A DNA stretch of 50,396 nt from Clostridiales bacterium (lineage in GTDB: Bacteria; Bacteroidota; Bacteroidia; Bacteroidales; Muribaculaceae), in contig JAMPBP010000008.1 of assembly GCA_023666645.1 (NCBI GenBank), positions 1-50,396 on the forward strand, read 5' to 3'. Made by a program: the position numbers and the translations under genes. Each line of letters starts with the position of its first letter. The first letter of the stretch is position 1. This document shows, one piece after another, positions 36,970 to 46,357 of this stretch. The notes under the pieces are model-generated. The model made no database searches, had not been told where the DNA came from, and was given only the letters and a program-made list of their open reading frames with translations.

Positions 36970-38100
36970 ATGAAATTCAACGTCTCGAGCAAAGCTCTCT
37001 ACTCAGCCACATCGGCTGTAAGCAAGGTCATCAATTCAAAGAATGCAATGACCATTCTCAACAACTTTCTGTTTGTTCTCGATGAGACAACATTGTCAAT
37101 CACGGCCTCCGACCTTGAAAACACGCTCACAGCCACCGTGGAGGTGAGTGGTGTGGATGGCGAAGGTTCATTCTGCGTTGATGCACGCCGCATGGTCGAC
37201 CTGCTCAAGGAACTTCCTGACATGGGCATCACCTTCTGTATCGATGACACGACACTTGCCATCGAGATTGAATATCCAGGCGGCACATTCAATTTCGTAG
37301 GTCTTAATGGCAACGAGTATCCTCACAACCGCGAGGAGAATCCCGATGGTGTCAGCATCGCTTTCGACATGCCATCTGAGATGATTGTCAAAGGAATCGA
37401 CAATACTATCTTTGCCGTGGGCAATGACGACCTGCGTCCACAGATGATGGGAATCCTGTGGGATATCAACAACGACGGCATCACATTTGTGTCGACCGAC
37501 ACACGCAAGCTGGTCAAGTACCGCAACACAATGGTGGCCCCCGGTGTCGAATGCTCATTCATAATGCCCGTGAAGCCAGCTACCATTCTGAAGAATATCG
37601 TAGCCAAAGATGAGACTGTCCATGCTGTCATAGAGCCCAAGAGCGCTACAATCACAACCGGCCGTTATACATTCAACTGCCGTTTCATCAAGGGAAACTT
37701 CCCCGACTATAACCGGGTAATCCCACAAAACAGCCCCTATGTGCTCACAGTCGACCGCTCCACCCTGCTCAACGCAGTGAAACGTGTGGGCGTATTCGTC
37801 GACCCGGGGCATGGCCTCATCAAATTCAAAATCACTCCCACCGAGCTGACCATGAAAGCCCAGGACAATAACTTCTGCACTTCGGCCCGAGAATCGCTTC
37901 CATGTGATTTCACAGGTGACAACATGGTGATAGGTTTCAGCGCTCCTTATCTCATTGAGATCATCAACACACTCTCCACCACCGACATCATGATAAAACT
38001 CAGTGATCCGAGCCGTCCCGGAGTATTCCTTCCCAGCGAGGACGACGAGCATAGCGAACTGCTCATGCTCCTGATGCCCATGACTGTACAGGAATTTTAA
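36970..38100 (+). CDS. dnaN: DNA polymerase III beta sliding clamp DnaN
   Basis: DnaN (376 residues) is the dimeric ring that tethers the replicative polymerase. Three clamp domains of about 120 residues are seen, with SAVSKVINSKNAMTILNNFLFVL and TASDLENTLTATVEV in the first. VNATR-like and late segments include YTFNCRFIKGNFPDYNRVIPQN and the C-terminal LLMPMTVQEF, which forms the protein-binding cleft edge. Length is normal. dnaA is not adjacent, so this is not obviously the origin. The exonuclease gene follows after 39 bases. Confidence 0.97.
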   Translation: MKFNVSSKALYSATSAVSKVINSKNAMTILNNFLFVLDETTLSITASDLENTLTATVEVSGVDGEGSFCVDARRMVDLLKELPDMGITFCIDDTTLAIEIEYPGGTFNFVGLNGNEYPHNREENPDGVSIAFDMPSEMIVKGIDNTIFAVGNDDLRPQMMGILWDINNDGITFVSTDTRKLVKYRNTMVAPGVECSFIMPVKPATILKNIVAKDETVHAVIEPKSATITTGRYTFNCRFIKGNFPDYNRVIPQNSPYVLTVDRSTLLNAVKRVGVFVDPGHGLIKFKITPTELTMKAQDNNFCTSARESLPCDFTGDNMVIGFSAPYLIEIINTLSTTDIMIKLSDPSRPGVFLPSEDDEHSELLMLLMPMTVQEF

Positions 38101-38139
38101 TATCACCTCCTTACAAACGCCATTCACCAAACATAAAAG

Positions 38140-38904
38140 ATGGAACTTACACTCAAAAAACCTATCATATTCTTTGATCTGGAGACTACCGGTACCAATA
38201 TTACCCACGACCGCATAGTCGAGATTTCAATCATCAAGGTTTATCCCAATGGAGAGGAACGGGAATGGACACAACGGGTCAATCCCGAGATGCCCATACC
38301 GGCTGAGGCTACCGCCATACACCATATCACCGACGCCGACGTGGCCGGCATGCCCACCTTCAAACAACTTGCCGCCAATCTGGCCAAGGGTTTTGAAGGA
38401 GCCGATATAGCAGGTTACAACAGCAACCGATTTGACGTGCCCATGCTGTCGGAGGAGTTTTCACGCGCCGGCGTCGACTTTGACTTCTCGCGTGTAAATT
38501 TCATTGACGTACAAACTATTTTCCATAAAAAAGAGCAACGTACACTGGTTGCAGCCTATCGTTTCTACTGCGGCAAGGAGCTTGACGGCGCCCACTCGGC
38601 CAATGCCGATACCCGGGCCACATATGAAGTGCTGAAAGCCCAGCTCGACAGGTATGAGGACATACCCCGTGACATGGAGGAACTGTCGAAGTACACCTCG
38701 CCCAACCGCAATGTCGACCTCATGGGACGCATTATAAAGAATGACAAGGATGTGGCCGTAATCAATTTTGGCAAATACAAGGGTCAGCCCGTCATTGATG
38801 TGTTGCGCCGCGACCCCGGCTACTACAGCTGGATTCAACAGGGTGACTTCCCGGGGGATACCAAGCGAGTGTTCACCCGCTTTTACATGGAGTCAAAAAA
38901 ATAA
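38140..38904 (+). CDS. DEDDh 3'-5' exonuclease with ExoX-like C-terminus
   Basis: The 254-residue protein has the DnaQ-type nuclease fold: FFDLETTGTN (Asp-Glu, near 13-17), YNSNRFDVPML (middle Asp) and HSANADTRATYEVL (His and last Asp, near 152-165), which makes it the DEDDh class. After about residue 200 a short C-terminal domain reads INFGKYKGQPVIDVLRRDPGYYSWIQQGDFP, resembling the C-terminal module of exonuclease X-like proteins. It could serve as a proofreading epsilon-like subunit, suggested by the position after dnaN, or as a repair nuclease. Confidence 0.88.
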   Translation: MELTLKKPIIFFDLETTGTNITHDRIVEISIIKVYPNGEEREWTQRVNPEMPIPAEATAIHHITDADVAGMPTFKQLAANLAKGFEGADIAGYNSNRFDVPMLSEEFSRAGVDFDFSRVNFIDVQTIFHKKEQRTLVAAYRFYCGKELDGAHSANADTRATYEVLKAQLDRYEDIPRDMEELSKYTSPNRNVDLMGRIIKNDKDVAVINFGKYKGQPVIDVLRRDPGYYSWIQQGDFPGDTKRVFTRFYMESKK

Positions 38905-38942
38905 GTGTCCTCATGCAAGGGAACAACATAACAAGAGGATCG

Positions 38943-40151
38943 ATGAAGGGGAAACACATCGTGCTCGGAATCACCGGAGGGATTGCAGCCTACAAGACGG
39001 CCACGCTGGCACGTCTGTTTGTGAAAGCCGGAGCTGAAGTGCAGGTAGTCATGACCCCTTCAGCAAAGGAATTCATAACACCCGTCACCATGTCGGCACT
39101 TACCGGCAAACCTGTGATCAGTGAATTTTTCACAGCCAATACCGGAGAATGGCACAGCCATGTCGACATAGGATTGTGGGCCGATGTAATGGTCATAGCT
39201 CCTGCCACAGCCTCCTCCATAGCCAAGATGGCTCATGGAGTAGCCGACAACATGCTTATAACCACATATCTTTCAGCCAAAGCACCCGTTTTCATTGCAC
39301 CGGCCATGGACCTTGACATGATGGCTCACCCCTCAACTGTAGCCAACATAAAGCTCCTCGAGTCGTATGGCAACCACATCATACAACCGGCTGCCGGAGA
39401 GCTTGCAAGTCATCTCATAGGGAAAGGACGTATGGAGGAACCCGAAGAGATATTTGCCACAATCGACCGCTTTTTCAATGACACAACCGAACTTGCCGGT
39501 AAAAAAGTGCTTATCACTGCCGGTCCCACATACGAGCCTATAGACCCGGTGAGATTTATCGGCAACTATTCAACCGGCAAGATGGGATTTGCACTCGCCG
39601 ATGCCGCAGCCTCCCGCGGTGCCGAGGTGACTGTTGTGGCAGGCCCGGTGACCTCAGGGCCGTCTCACCCCGCAGTAAAGGTTATCAACGTTGAGAGCGC
39701 CAGCCAGATGCTTGATGCTTGTGCGCCACTCTTTCCCGAAGCTTCCATTACAATATTCAGCGCCGCAGTGGCCGACTACACACCGGCCAACCCAGCCAAC
39801 TCAAAAATAAAGCGTGAGACCACCGAACTGCCTTCCCTCGCGCTCAAGAAGAATCCCGATATAGCTGCGACACTCTCAGCTACAAAACGTCCCGGGCAGC
39901 TCACTGTGGGCTTTGCATTGGAGACCGACAATGAGCAAGTGAACGCCCGTCACAAACTCGCCGCAAAACATCTCGACCTCATTGTACTCAATTCATTGAA
40001 AGATGCCGGTGCCGGCTTTGGAACCGATACCAACAAGATTACCATATTTTCACCTGAAGGCGTGGTAGCTGACCTCCCCCTAAAATCAAAGAGGGAATGT
40101 GCCGACGACATCATGAAGCTAATCACTCGGTATGACGCATTGACCAACTGA
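38943..40151 (+). CDS. coaBC: Bifunctional phosphopantothenoylcysteine decarboxylase / phosphopantothenate–cysteine ligase CoaBC
   Basis: CoaBC (402 residues) makes 4'-phosphopantetheine for coenzyme A in two steps. The N-terminal flavoprotein domain (1-180) shows IVLGITGGIAAYKT, HSHVDIGLWADVMVIAPATASSIAKMAHGVADNML and PAMDLDMMAHP, where many family members have PAMN. The C-terminal ligase domain (about 185-402) shows VLITAGPTYEPIDPVRFIGNYSTGKMGFALADAA and SAAVADYTP. I chose the ATG at 38943, where family similarity begins and AAGAGGA precedes it; an ATG 30 bases upstream is also open. DUF4835 and recN follow, a conserved Bacteroidetes order. Confidence 0.95.
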   Translation: MKGKHIVLGITGGIAAYKTATLARLFVKAGAEVQVVMTPSAKEFITPVTMSALTGKPVISEFFTANTGEWHSHVDIGLWADVMVIAPATASSIAKMAHGVADNMLITTYLSAKAPVFIAPAMDLDMMAHPSTVANIKLLESYGNHIIQPAAGELASHLIGKGRMEEPEEIFATIDRFFNDTTELAGKKVLITAGPTYEPIDPVRFIGNYSTGKMGFALADAAASRGAEVTVVAGPVTSGPSHPAVKVINVESASQMLDACAPLFPEASITIFSAAVADYTPANPANSKIKRETTELPSLALKKNPDIAATLSATKRPGQLTVGFALETDNEQVNARHKLAAKHLDLIVLNSLKDAGAGFGTDTNKITIFSPEGVVADLPLKSKRECADDIMKLITRYDALTN

Positions 40152-40153
40152 TT

Positions 40154-41068
40154 ATGAACCGTTTGAAAAGACTATTCATATTTCTTGTGATCCACATTGT
40201 CTCACTCATGGGCGGGGTGGCACAAGAGCTCAACTGCACGGTTGAATTCAATACCGATCAAATCAGCGGCTCCAATAAAAGTGTTTTCGAGACACTCTCA
40301 GAGGCTGTCACCGAGTACATGAACACAACCAAATTCAGCAACGCACAGATTGCCGCTGTGGAGCGTATCGAGTGCCGTCTGTTCTTCACTATAAAGGAAT
40401 ATGAGGACGGGAAAATGAGCGGCGATCTGCAAGTGCAGCTTACACGTCCGGTATATAACTCGACCTATACGACCACACTCATCAACTTCAAAGATACCAA
40501 GATTGACTTCTCCTACCAAGAGGGAGAACCTTTGATTTTTTCCGAGAACTCGATGGAGAGCCAGCTCACGGCAATACTCAACTTCTATGCCTACCTGTTC
40601 CTGGCTGTCGACTTCGATTCTTTTTCACGACAAGGGGGACAGCCGTTTTTTGACCGTCTTGCCCAGATAGTGCAGATGGGACAATCATCGGGTGAACAGG
40701 GGTGGAAAGCTTTTGAGGACAACAAGAACCGCAGTGCCATACTGGCGGCCTTCACCGACCAGTCGACACGCTGCCTGCGTGACTTGATATATGAGTATCA
40801 TCGCACAGGTCTTGACGAGATGTCGGTGAGCCCCGACAAGGGACGCGCCAATATCACCCGCACACTGTCCAATCTTTCGACGGTCAACCAGGCCAATCCT
40901 ATGTCGGTAGGATTGTCAATGTTCAAGGACTCCAAGCTCGATGAGCTTGTGAATGTGTATTCCAAGGCTCCATCGACCGAGCGTGAGAAAGTATATGAGC
41001 TGCTGTCGCCCATCTATCCCACAGAGAACAAGCAATTAAACGAAATTAAAACAGGTAAAACCAACTGA
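40154..41068 (+). CDS. DUF4835 family exported protein (PorD-like)
   Basis: The 304-residue protein has a signal peptide (about 1-23, cleaved near GGVAQ) and the DUF4835 sequence, including ELNCTVEFNTDQI, ECRLFFTIKEY, DLQVQLTRPVYNSTYTTTLINFKDTKIDF, LTAILNFYAYLFLAVDFDSF and LRDLIYEYHRTGLD. In Bacteroidetes this gene stands between coaBC and recN, as it does here (2 and 3 base gaps). From memory, the family has been named PorD in some genome annotations, implying a link to type IX secretion. No other type IX component lies in this window, so the role here is unproven. Confidence 0.87.
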   Translation: MNRLKRLFIFLVIHIVSLMGGVAQELNCTVEFNTDQISGSNKSVFETLSEAVTEYMNTTKFSNAQIAAVERIECRLFFTIKEYEDGKMSGDLQVQLTRPVYNSTYTTTLINFKDTKIDFSYQEGEPLIFSENSMESQLTAILNFYAYLFLAVDFDSFSRQGGQPFFDRLAQIVQMGQSSGEQGWKAFEDNKNRSAILAAFTDQSTRCLRDLIYEYHRTGLDEMSVSPDKGRANITRTLSNLSTVNQANPMSVGLSMFKDSKLDELVNVYSKAPSTEREKVYELLSPIYPTENKQLNEIKTGKTN

Positions 41069-41071
41069 TTC

Positions 41072-42742
41072 GTGATCGAGACACTCCACATATCAAACTA
41101 CGCGTTGATCGACTGCATCGACATAGACTTCAAGTCGGGATTCAACGTCATCACCGGTGAGACCGGTGCCGGCAAATCGATTATCATGGGCGCCTTGTCC
41201 ATGCTGCTGGGAGGGCGTGCCGATACCAAGGCTGTGAGACGTTCTGACGCGAAGTCGGTTATTGAAGCCACCTTCAGTGCCACCGACTATCCATCGATAG
41301 AGAGTTTTTGCCGTGCCAATGATATTGAATGGGACTCTACCGGCATGTGCATACTGCGCCGCGAGATATTACCCACAGGGCGTTCCAGAGCCTTCATCAA
41401 CGACACCCCGGTCAATCTTGCCACATTGCAACAAGTAGCGGCCCAACTTGTCGACATTCACTCCCAGCATCAGAATCTGCAACTTGCCTCTCCACCCTAT
41501 CAGCTGCAGGTAATCGACTCCATAGCAGACAATGCCGATGACCGTTCACGCTATAACATCCTGTATAATGACTATCGTCAGGCTCTGCATGCCTATAAGG
41601 TAGCCAAGCGGGACCTTGCCAACAGCAAGGCCGACGAGGAGTATATGAAATTCCAGTTGCAGCAGCTCGACCGTCTCAATCTTGTGGAGGGAGAGCAGGA
41701 GGAACTGGAAAAAGAACGGGAACTCATGAGCAACCTCACTGAGGTAAAGGCGTCATTGGGAGCCATCACGGCTGCCTTCAGCGAAGCGTCGCCATCGATA
41801 CTGTCGTTGCTCAAGAATGTAGAGACCGACATGTCTGAAATACTCTCGCTCGTTGACGATGCTCCTCAACTCATGGAACGCATCGAGGCGATGCGCATCG
41901 AGGCGAGAGACCTTGCCGACACATTTTCAGGAATAGACCGCGACATCAATGCCGATCCGGCACGTCTGGAGGAGGTGGAACAACGTCTCAATGACATCTA
42001 TGACCTGCAACGCAAACATCATGTCGACTCGGTCGAGGAACTGATTGACCTCAGAGAGCGTTTCAGAACATCGCTCGACAACGTGGCCCATGGCGATGAC
42101 CGTCTTCACCACCTTGAGGACACTGCAAAAAAGGCCAAACGGGCAGCCCTTGAACTTGCCCGCACCATCAGCGAGCAGCGCTCTGCAGCATCGGTGAAAT
42201 TTGCCGAGGAGCTCAAAGAGCGGGCACTTCCGCTGGGAATGAACAATCTGCGATGCCAGGTATCAATCACTCAGGGGGAACTGACTCCTACAGGTATTGA
42301 CAATATCGAATTCCTCTTTGCCTTCAACAAAAACCAGCCACTCATGCCGGTAGGAGGTACAGCCTCAGGAGGTGAAATCTCACGCCTCATGTTGTCGCTT
42401 AAGTCCATTGTAGCGGCCAAGATGAAGTTGCCATCAATAATATTTGATGAGGTGGATACCGGTGTGTCAGGCGACATTGCAGCACGCATGGGACACATGA
42501 TGCGCGACATAGCATCGAGCATTCAGGTCATCGCCATTACTCACCTGCCTCAGGTAGCTTCCATGGCCTCAAGCCAGTATAAGGTATACAAAGAGGATAC
42601 AGCCGACTCAACAACCACACGAATCGTAGAACTCACCCCCGATGAGCGTGTAGAGCAGATTGCCGCAATGCTTTCGGGAGCAAGTGTCGACGACGCGGCA
42701 CGAGCCAATGCCCGCTCATTATTGTCGCAAAACATGCAATAA
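41072..42742 (+). CDS. recN: DNA repair protein RecN
   Basis: RecN (556 residues) is an SMC-like ATPase that holds broken DNA ends together during double-strand-break repair. The N-terminal Walker A is GETGAGKSIIMGA (about 29-41). A long coiled-coil region (about 160-370) follows, then the signature GGTASGGEISRLML and Walker B SIIFDEVDTGVSGDIA, ending with ITHLPQVASMASSQYKVYKE. The family start MIETLHISNYALID requires GTG at 41072 as the initiator, three bases after the previous stop. Length is typical. Confidence 0.96.
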   Translation: MIETLHISNYALIDCIDIDFKSGFNVITGETGAGKSIIMGALSMLLGGRADTKAVRRSDAKSVIEATFSATDYPSIESFCRANDIEWDSTGMCILRREILPTGRSRAFINDTPVNLATLQQVAAQLVDIHSQHQNLQLASPPYQLQVIDSIADNADDRSRYNILYNDYRQALHAYKVAKRDLANSKADEEYMKFQLQQLDRLNLVEGEQEELEKERELMSNLTEVKASLGAITAAFSEASPSILSLLKNVETDMSEILSLVDDAPQLMERIEAMRIEARDLADTFSGIDRDINADPARLEEVEQRLNDIYDLQRKHHVDSVEELIDLRERFRTSLDNVAHGDDRLHHLEDTAKKAKRAALELARTISEQRSAASVKFAEELKERALPLGMNNLRCQVSITQGELTPTGIDNIEFLFAFNKNQPLMPVGGTASGGEISRLMLSLKSIVAAKMKLPSIIFDEVDTGVSGDIAARMGHMMRDIASSIQVIAITHLPQVASMASSQYKVYKEDTADSTTTRIVELTPDERVEQIAAMLSGASVDDAARANARSLLSQNMQ

Positions 42743-42762
42743 AATATTTATTTATAAGAATA

Positions 42763-43518
42763 ATGGATAAAAGCGATTATATCTATGGCCTCCGCGCCAT
42801 TATCGAAGCGATCGACGCCGGGAAAGAAATTGATAAGGTATTCGTAAAGAAAGATCTTCAGGGAGAGCTTGCCCAGGAACTCTTTGAGCGTCTTCGTCAG
42901 GCTCATATCCCGGTTCAGCGCGTCCCGGTAGAGCGTATCAACCGTATTACCCGCAAGAATCACCAAGGCGCAGTAGCCATGCTCTCGGCGGTGACCTACT
43001 ACCGTCTTGACCATCTTGTGCCACAACTGTATGAGGAAGGGTTGTTACCCTTCATTGTAGTGCTTGACGGCATTACCGATGTACGTAACTTTGGTGCAAT
43101 TGCCCGCACATGCGAGTGTGCCGGAGTTGATGCCATAGTCATTCCACAGCACGGCAGTGTGAGCGTGGGAGGTGATGCGGTCAAGACATCGGCCGGAGCA
43201 CTGCATCATATCCCGGTGTGCCGCGAACGCTCAGTAAGGGGAGCTGTAAACTTCTTGAAAGAAAACGGTTATAAAATCGTGGCTGCCAGTGAAAAATCAG
43301 ATATCAACTATACCCAGGCCGACTATACCACGCCCGTAGCGATAGTTATGGGAGCCGAGGATGTAGGCATCGATCCCGAAGTGCTTAGATTGTGTGACAC
43401 CTTTGTATCGATACCCATGTTTGGCAAGATAGGCTCCCTCAATGTCTCAGTGGCAGCCGGGGTAATGATGTATGAAGTTGTGCGTCAACGTCTCGCCGGC
43501 AACATGGAAGTCATATAA
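42763..43518 (+). CDS. rlmB: 23S rRNA (guanosine-2'-O)-methyltransferase RlmB / TrmH family
   Basis: The 251-residue SPOUT methyltransferase has an N-terminal substrate-binding domain ([23 protein letters not shown], about 4-75). The knotted catalytic domain follows with [48 protein letters not shown] and [22 protein letters not shown], the last holding the SAM-binding knot. In E. coli RlmB methylates G2251 of 23S rRNA. TrmH-family members vary in target, so the exact nucleotide is inferred. Confidence 0.9.
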   Translation: MDKSDYIYGLRAIIEAIDAGKEIDKVFVKKDLQGELAQELFERLRQAHIPVQRVPVERINRITRKNHQGAVAMLSAVTYYRLDHLVPQLYEEGLLPFIVVLDGITDVRNFGAIARTCECAGVDAIVIPQHGSVSVGGDAVKTSAGALHHIPVCRERSVRGAVNFLKENGYKIVAASEKSDINYTQADYTTPVAIVMGAEDVGIDPEVLRLCDTFVSIPMFGKIGSLNVSVAAGVMMYEVVRQRLAGNMEVI

Positions 43519-43576
43519 ACCACCCACATTCGCAACATTAAATTCAGACACGAACTATCATAAAACCAAACCAATC

Positions 43577-44770
43577 ATGACTACAATAGGCACAGTACTC
43601 TCACCCATAGCACGCAAGGCGTTGCTGCTGGGAAGTGGCGAACTCGGGAAAGAGGTCGCAATCGAACTCCAACGTTACGGCGTCGAAGTCGTAGCATGCG
43701 ATAAATATGCCAATGCACCTGCAATGCAGATTGCCCACCGCAGCCACGTTTTCAACATGCTTGATCCCGTTGAGCTCCGTCGCATCATTGAACTGGAAAA
43801 ACCCGATCATATCATTCCCGAGGTCGAGGCGATAGCCACTCCGGTACTCGTTGAACTCGAGAAGGAGGGATACAATGTAACACCTACAGCAACAGCCGCA
43901 TGGCTCACGATGAACCGAGAGGGAATACGCCGTCTCGCTGCCGAGGAACTTGGAGTGAAGACATCGCGCTACAAGTTTGCGTCAACCCGTGAAGAATTCG
44001 ACGCGGCAATTAAAGAAATAGGGATTCCATGTGTAGTCAAGCCTATCATGAGTTCATCAGGTCACGGACAATCAACAGTTAAGAAAACTGAGGACATCGA
44101 TGCCGCATGGCATGAAGCACAGGAAGGTGGACGGGCTGGAGCCGGACGTGTGATTGTGGAGGGATTCGTTGATTTTGATTACGAGATCACTTTGCTCACC
44201 GTGAGGTCCAAGTCGGGTACAACATTCTGCGAGCCTGTAGGGCACATTCAAGTCAACGGCGACTACCGCTATTCGTGGCAACCGCAACCCATGAGCGCCA
44301 AAGCTCTTGAATCGGCCCGTGAGATAGCCAAAAAGGTAACCGATGCGCTTGGTGGCTACGGTATCTTTGGTGTCGAACTATTCATCAAGGGTGACGATGT
44401 GATATTCAGCGAGGTTTCACCACGTCCACACGACACCGGTATGGTGACAATGATCTCACAGGATATGAGTGAATTTGCTTTGCACGCACGCGCTATTCTT
44501 GGTCTCCCTGTTCCGTCCATCAGATTCTACGGGCCATCAGCCTCGCGTGCTGTAGTAGTGGAAGGTGACACCAATCGTCTGGAACTCTCCAATCTTGACG
44601 AGGTCGTTGCTGAAGAGGGTGTACAGATGCGCATATTCGGAAAACCGGAAATCAAGGGACACCGACGCATGGCGGTGATACTTGCCACCGCTGATACTGT
44701 CGACGAAGCACGTGCCAAAGCCGACCGCGCATACGCAAAGCTACACGCCAATGTGCTTCCCCGCCAGTAA
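43577..44770 (+). CDS. purT: Formate-dependent phosphoribosylglycinamide formyltransferase PurT
   Basis: PurT (397 residues) uses ATP and formate to formylate GAR in purine synthesis, the folate-independent alternative to PurN. It has the ATP-grasp layout: N-terminal [45 protein letters not shown], central [17 protein letters not shown] for ATP binding, and [32 protein letters not shown] with the metal-binding Glu residues. I chose the ATG at 43577, where homology begins; an open frame upstream runs into rlmB. The gene ends at a strong terminator. Confidence 0.96.
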   Translation: MTTIGTVLSPIARKALLLGSGELGKEVAIELQRYGVEVVACDKYANAPAMQIAHRSHVFNMLDPVELRRIIELEKPDHIIPEVEAIATPVLVELEKEGYNVTPTATAAWLTMNREGIRRLAAEELGVKTSRYKFASTREEFDAAIKEIGIPCVVKPIMSSSGHGQSTVKKTEDIDAAWHEAQEGGRAGAGRVIVEGFVDFDYEITLLTVRSKSGTTFCEPVGHIQVNGDYRYSWQPQPMSAKALESAREIAKKVTDALGGYGIFGVELFIKGDDVIFSEVSPRPHDTGMVTMISQDMSEFALHARAILGLPVPSIRFYGPSASRAVVVEGDTNRLELSNLDEVVAEEGVQMRIFGKPEIKGHRRMAVILATADTVDEARAKADRAYAKLHANVLPRQ

Positions 44771-44811
44771 TATGACGAAGTAAGCCAGAAGGTCCACTAC
44801 CTCATTCTCAT

Positions 44812-44865
44812 AAAGAGAGACACCTTTATAACTTCTGAAAGGGTTATCAAGGTGTCTCTCTTTTT
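44812..44865 (+). terminator. Intrinsic terminator after purT
   Basis: A stem of about 20 bp with one mismatch (44812-44832 with 44843-44863) is followed by a T-run to 44865. The A-rich left side lets it work in both directions, serving convergent purT and ompA. Confidence 0.88.
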
Positions 44866-44903
44866 AGCAGATGTATTTATTAAAAAGCCTGAAGATTCAA
44901 TTA

Positions 44904-44929
44904 GAGCCCATTCGATAAGGAATGGGCTC
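44904..44929. repeat. Perfect 10-bp palindrome between purT and ompA
   Basis: GAGCCCATTC and GAATGGGCTC flank a 6-base loop. The left side is preceded by TTA and starts GAGCC like the miniature element, but the rest differs and the right flank is CTA. It may simply be a third hairpin in the terminator region. Confidence 0.5.
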
Positions 44930-44976
44930 CTATACCTTAGGGTGTGACAGATAAGCTCACAGAGGTAGAAAAGCAT

Positions 44977-45010
44977 AAAAGGTGGACACACGAGCATGTG
45001 TCCACCTTTT
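44977..45010 (-). terminator. Intrinsic terminator after the OmpA-family gene
   Basis: A perfect 14-bp stem (44977-44990 with 44997-45010) with a 6-base loop has A/T-runs on both sides, 22 bases after the ompA stop on the minus strand. Confidence 0.85.
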
Positions 45011-45031
45011 ATATAGTTTGAATATAATATT

Positions 45032-46156
45032 TTATTTTTCAGTGATAGTCACGCAACGGTCAAGTGCGACGAATTTCTCACCGTTGGGGTTCAGGTTCTC
45101 ATTGTTGATGGTAGCCTCAAGCTGAGAAGCGGGGACACCATTGCGTACGAGTTGTTTCTGAACGCTGTTGGCACGGTTGTGACGGAGACGTACGTTGTAA
45201 GCGTCGGTACCGGTATAGTTGTCGGCATAACCTGTGAGGACGTAGCCCTGGTTGGGGTTGGCCTTCATGATATTGGCAATTGCACCGAGTACATTCTTGT
45301 CAGAACGGTTGAGTGTGTAAGAATTGATGGGGAAGTAGATGGTAGCGAGGGGAGCCTCGGGAGCAGCTACTACAGTCTGAACAGGACGCTCAAGACAAGC
45401 CTTCAACTGAGCCTCGAGGTCGGCGATGCGGGCATCGGCAGCCTGCAGGCGAGCGCGCAGGGCATCGCAGTTTTCAGGTTCGGGGCAGATGGGAACGATA
45501 GGAGCATTCCATGTTGACTTGCCGAAGTTGTAGTTGAAGCCGAGAAGAATCTGGCCACCATAGCTCTCACGACCGTCAGCAAGGTTTACAAGGCTCTTGT
45601 CAGAACCTACGATGCGAAGGTCAATGAGGAACTGCCAGTGCTCGCTGAGACGGAATGTGTTCAACAAGCCTACGCGACCGATGATGAGGGGAGACTGAGT
45701 ATAGTCCCACTTGTTGTTGTCGTCCTTAGCCCAACGGCCATAGATACCGGCACCGGCATAAAGAGAAGCGTTGTAAACGCGGTTGGGGTTGTAACCACAC
45801 CACCAGTTGGTGAGGTTCAGCATAGCGTCACCAGCCAAGCCAAAATAGTTCATCTTGTAATCGGCTTTGCTCTGGAACCAATCGAGATTGGCACGGAAAC
45901 CAAAGATGGGAGAGAACCACTTGCCTACTGTAAGTTCAGCCTCAGGAGCGATACGATCCTTGAAGTCTACATTGTGGCCATGACGGTTGCCCAGGAAGCT
46001 GATACCGCCTTCTACACCAAGAAACCAGTTGTCTTTAAAACTGTTGACAACCACACCCTGAGTGGGGTCCTCAACGAGAACAACTTCTTCATTCTGTGCT
46101 ACCATGCTCTGTCCGAGGAAGAGTGCACATGCAATTGCAAAAATTGTCTTTTTCAT
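45032..46156 (-). CDS. OmpA-family outer-membrane protein
   Basis: The 374-residue protein has a signal peptide (1-20, AxA-type end SMVAQ). An N-terminal beta-barrel of about 200 residues follows (NWFLGVEGGISFLGNRHGH, FGFRANLDWFQSKADYKMNYFGLAGDAMLNLTNWW, GGQILLGFNYNFGKSTW). A short Cys-containing linker with a coiled segment (CPEPENCDALRARLQAADARIADLEAQLKACLE) comes next, then the OmpA peptidoglycan-binding domain (TIYFPINSYTLNRSDKNVLGAIANIM, GYADNYTGTDAYNVRLRHNRANSV). It anchors the outer membrane to the wall and is likely very abundant. A-tracts upstream, a hairpin in the leader and a strong terminator fit high expression. Confidence 0.93.
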   Translation of the reverse strand: MKKTIFAIACALFLGQSMVAQNEEVVLVEDPTQGVVVNSFKDNWFLGVEGGISFLGNRHGHNVDFKDRIAPEAELTVGKWFSPIFGFRANLDWFQSKADYKMNYFGLAGDAMLNLTNWWCGYNPNRVYNASLYAGAGIYGRWAKDDNNKWDYTQSPLIIGRVGLLNTFRLSEHWQFLIDLRIVGSDKSLVNLADGRESYGGQILLGFNYNFGKSTWNAPIVPICPEPENCDALRARLQAADARIADLEAQLKACLERPVQTVVAAPEAPLATIYFPINSYTLNRSDKNVLGAIANIMKANPNQGYVLTGYADNYTGTDAYNVRLRHNRANSVQKQLVRNGVPASQLEATINNENLNPNGEKFVALDRCVTITEK

Positions 46157-46240
46157 AAACAGGATAATTTTATGATTTTGTAAATTGATCTAAATAGCTG
46201 AAACTTAATGAAGTTCCCTTTCGGGATACATTCAGGGTTC

Positions 46241-46303
46241 AAAGGTACAATTATTTTTTGTAATTAAGTTAATTTTACGAAGTTTTTTGTAATTTTTTTC
46301 TGA
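46241..46303 (-). promoter_or_regulatory. Promoter of the OmpA-family gene with phased A-tracts
   Basis: The complement of 46241-46248 reads TACCTTTG (TAnnTTTG). Upstream of it (46249-46303) the minus strand carries A-tracts or AATT spaced about 10.5-11 bases apart, suggesting curved DNA or an UP-like element. The leader of about 78 bases contains a TCCC-GAAA-GGGA hairpin (complement of 46216-46227). Confidence 0.6.
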
Positions 46304-46357
46304 TTTGTTAAAACTGCTTTCCGTTTTATGATAGAATGTTCTTTGAACCCTATTTGT

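Noticed and set aside
38943-40151. PAMD instead of PAMN in CoaBC as a lost active-site residue
   Set aside because: From memory the PAMDLDM form is common in Bacteroidetes CoaBC, so it is probably lineage-normal.
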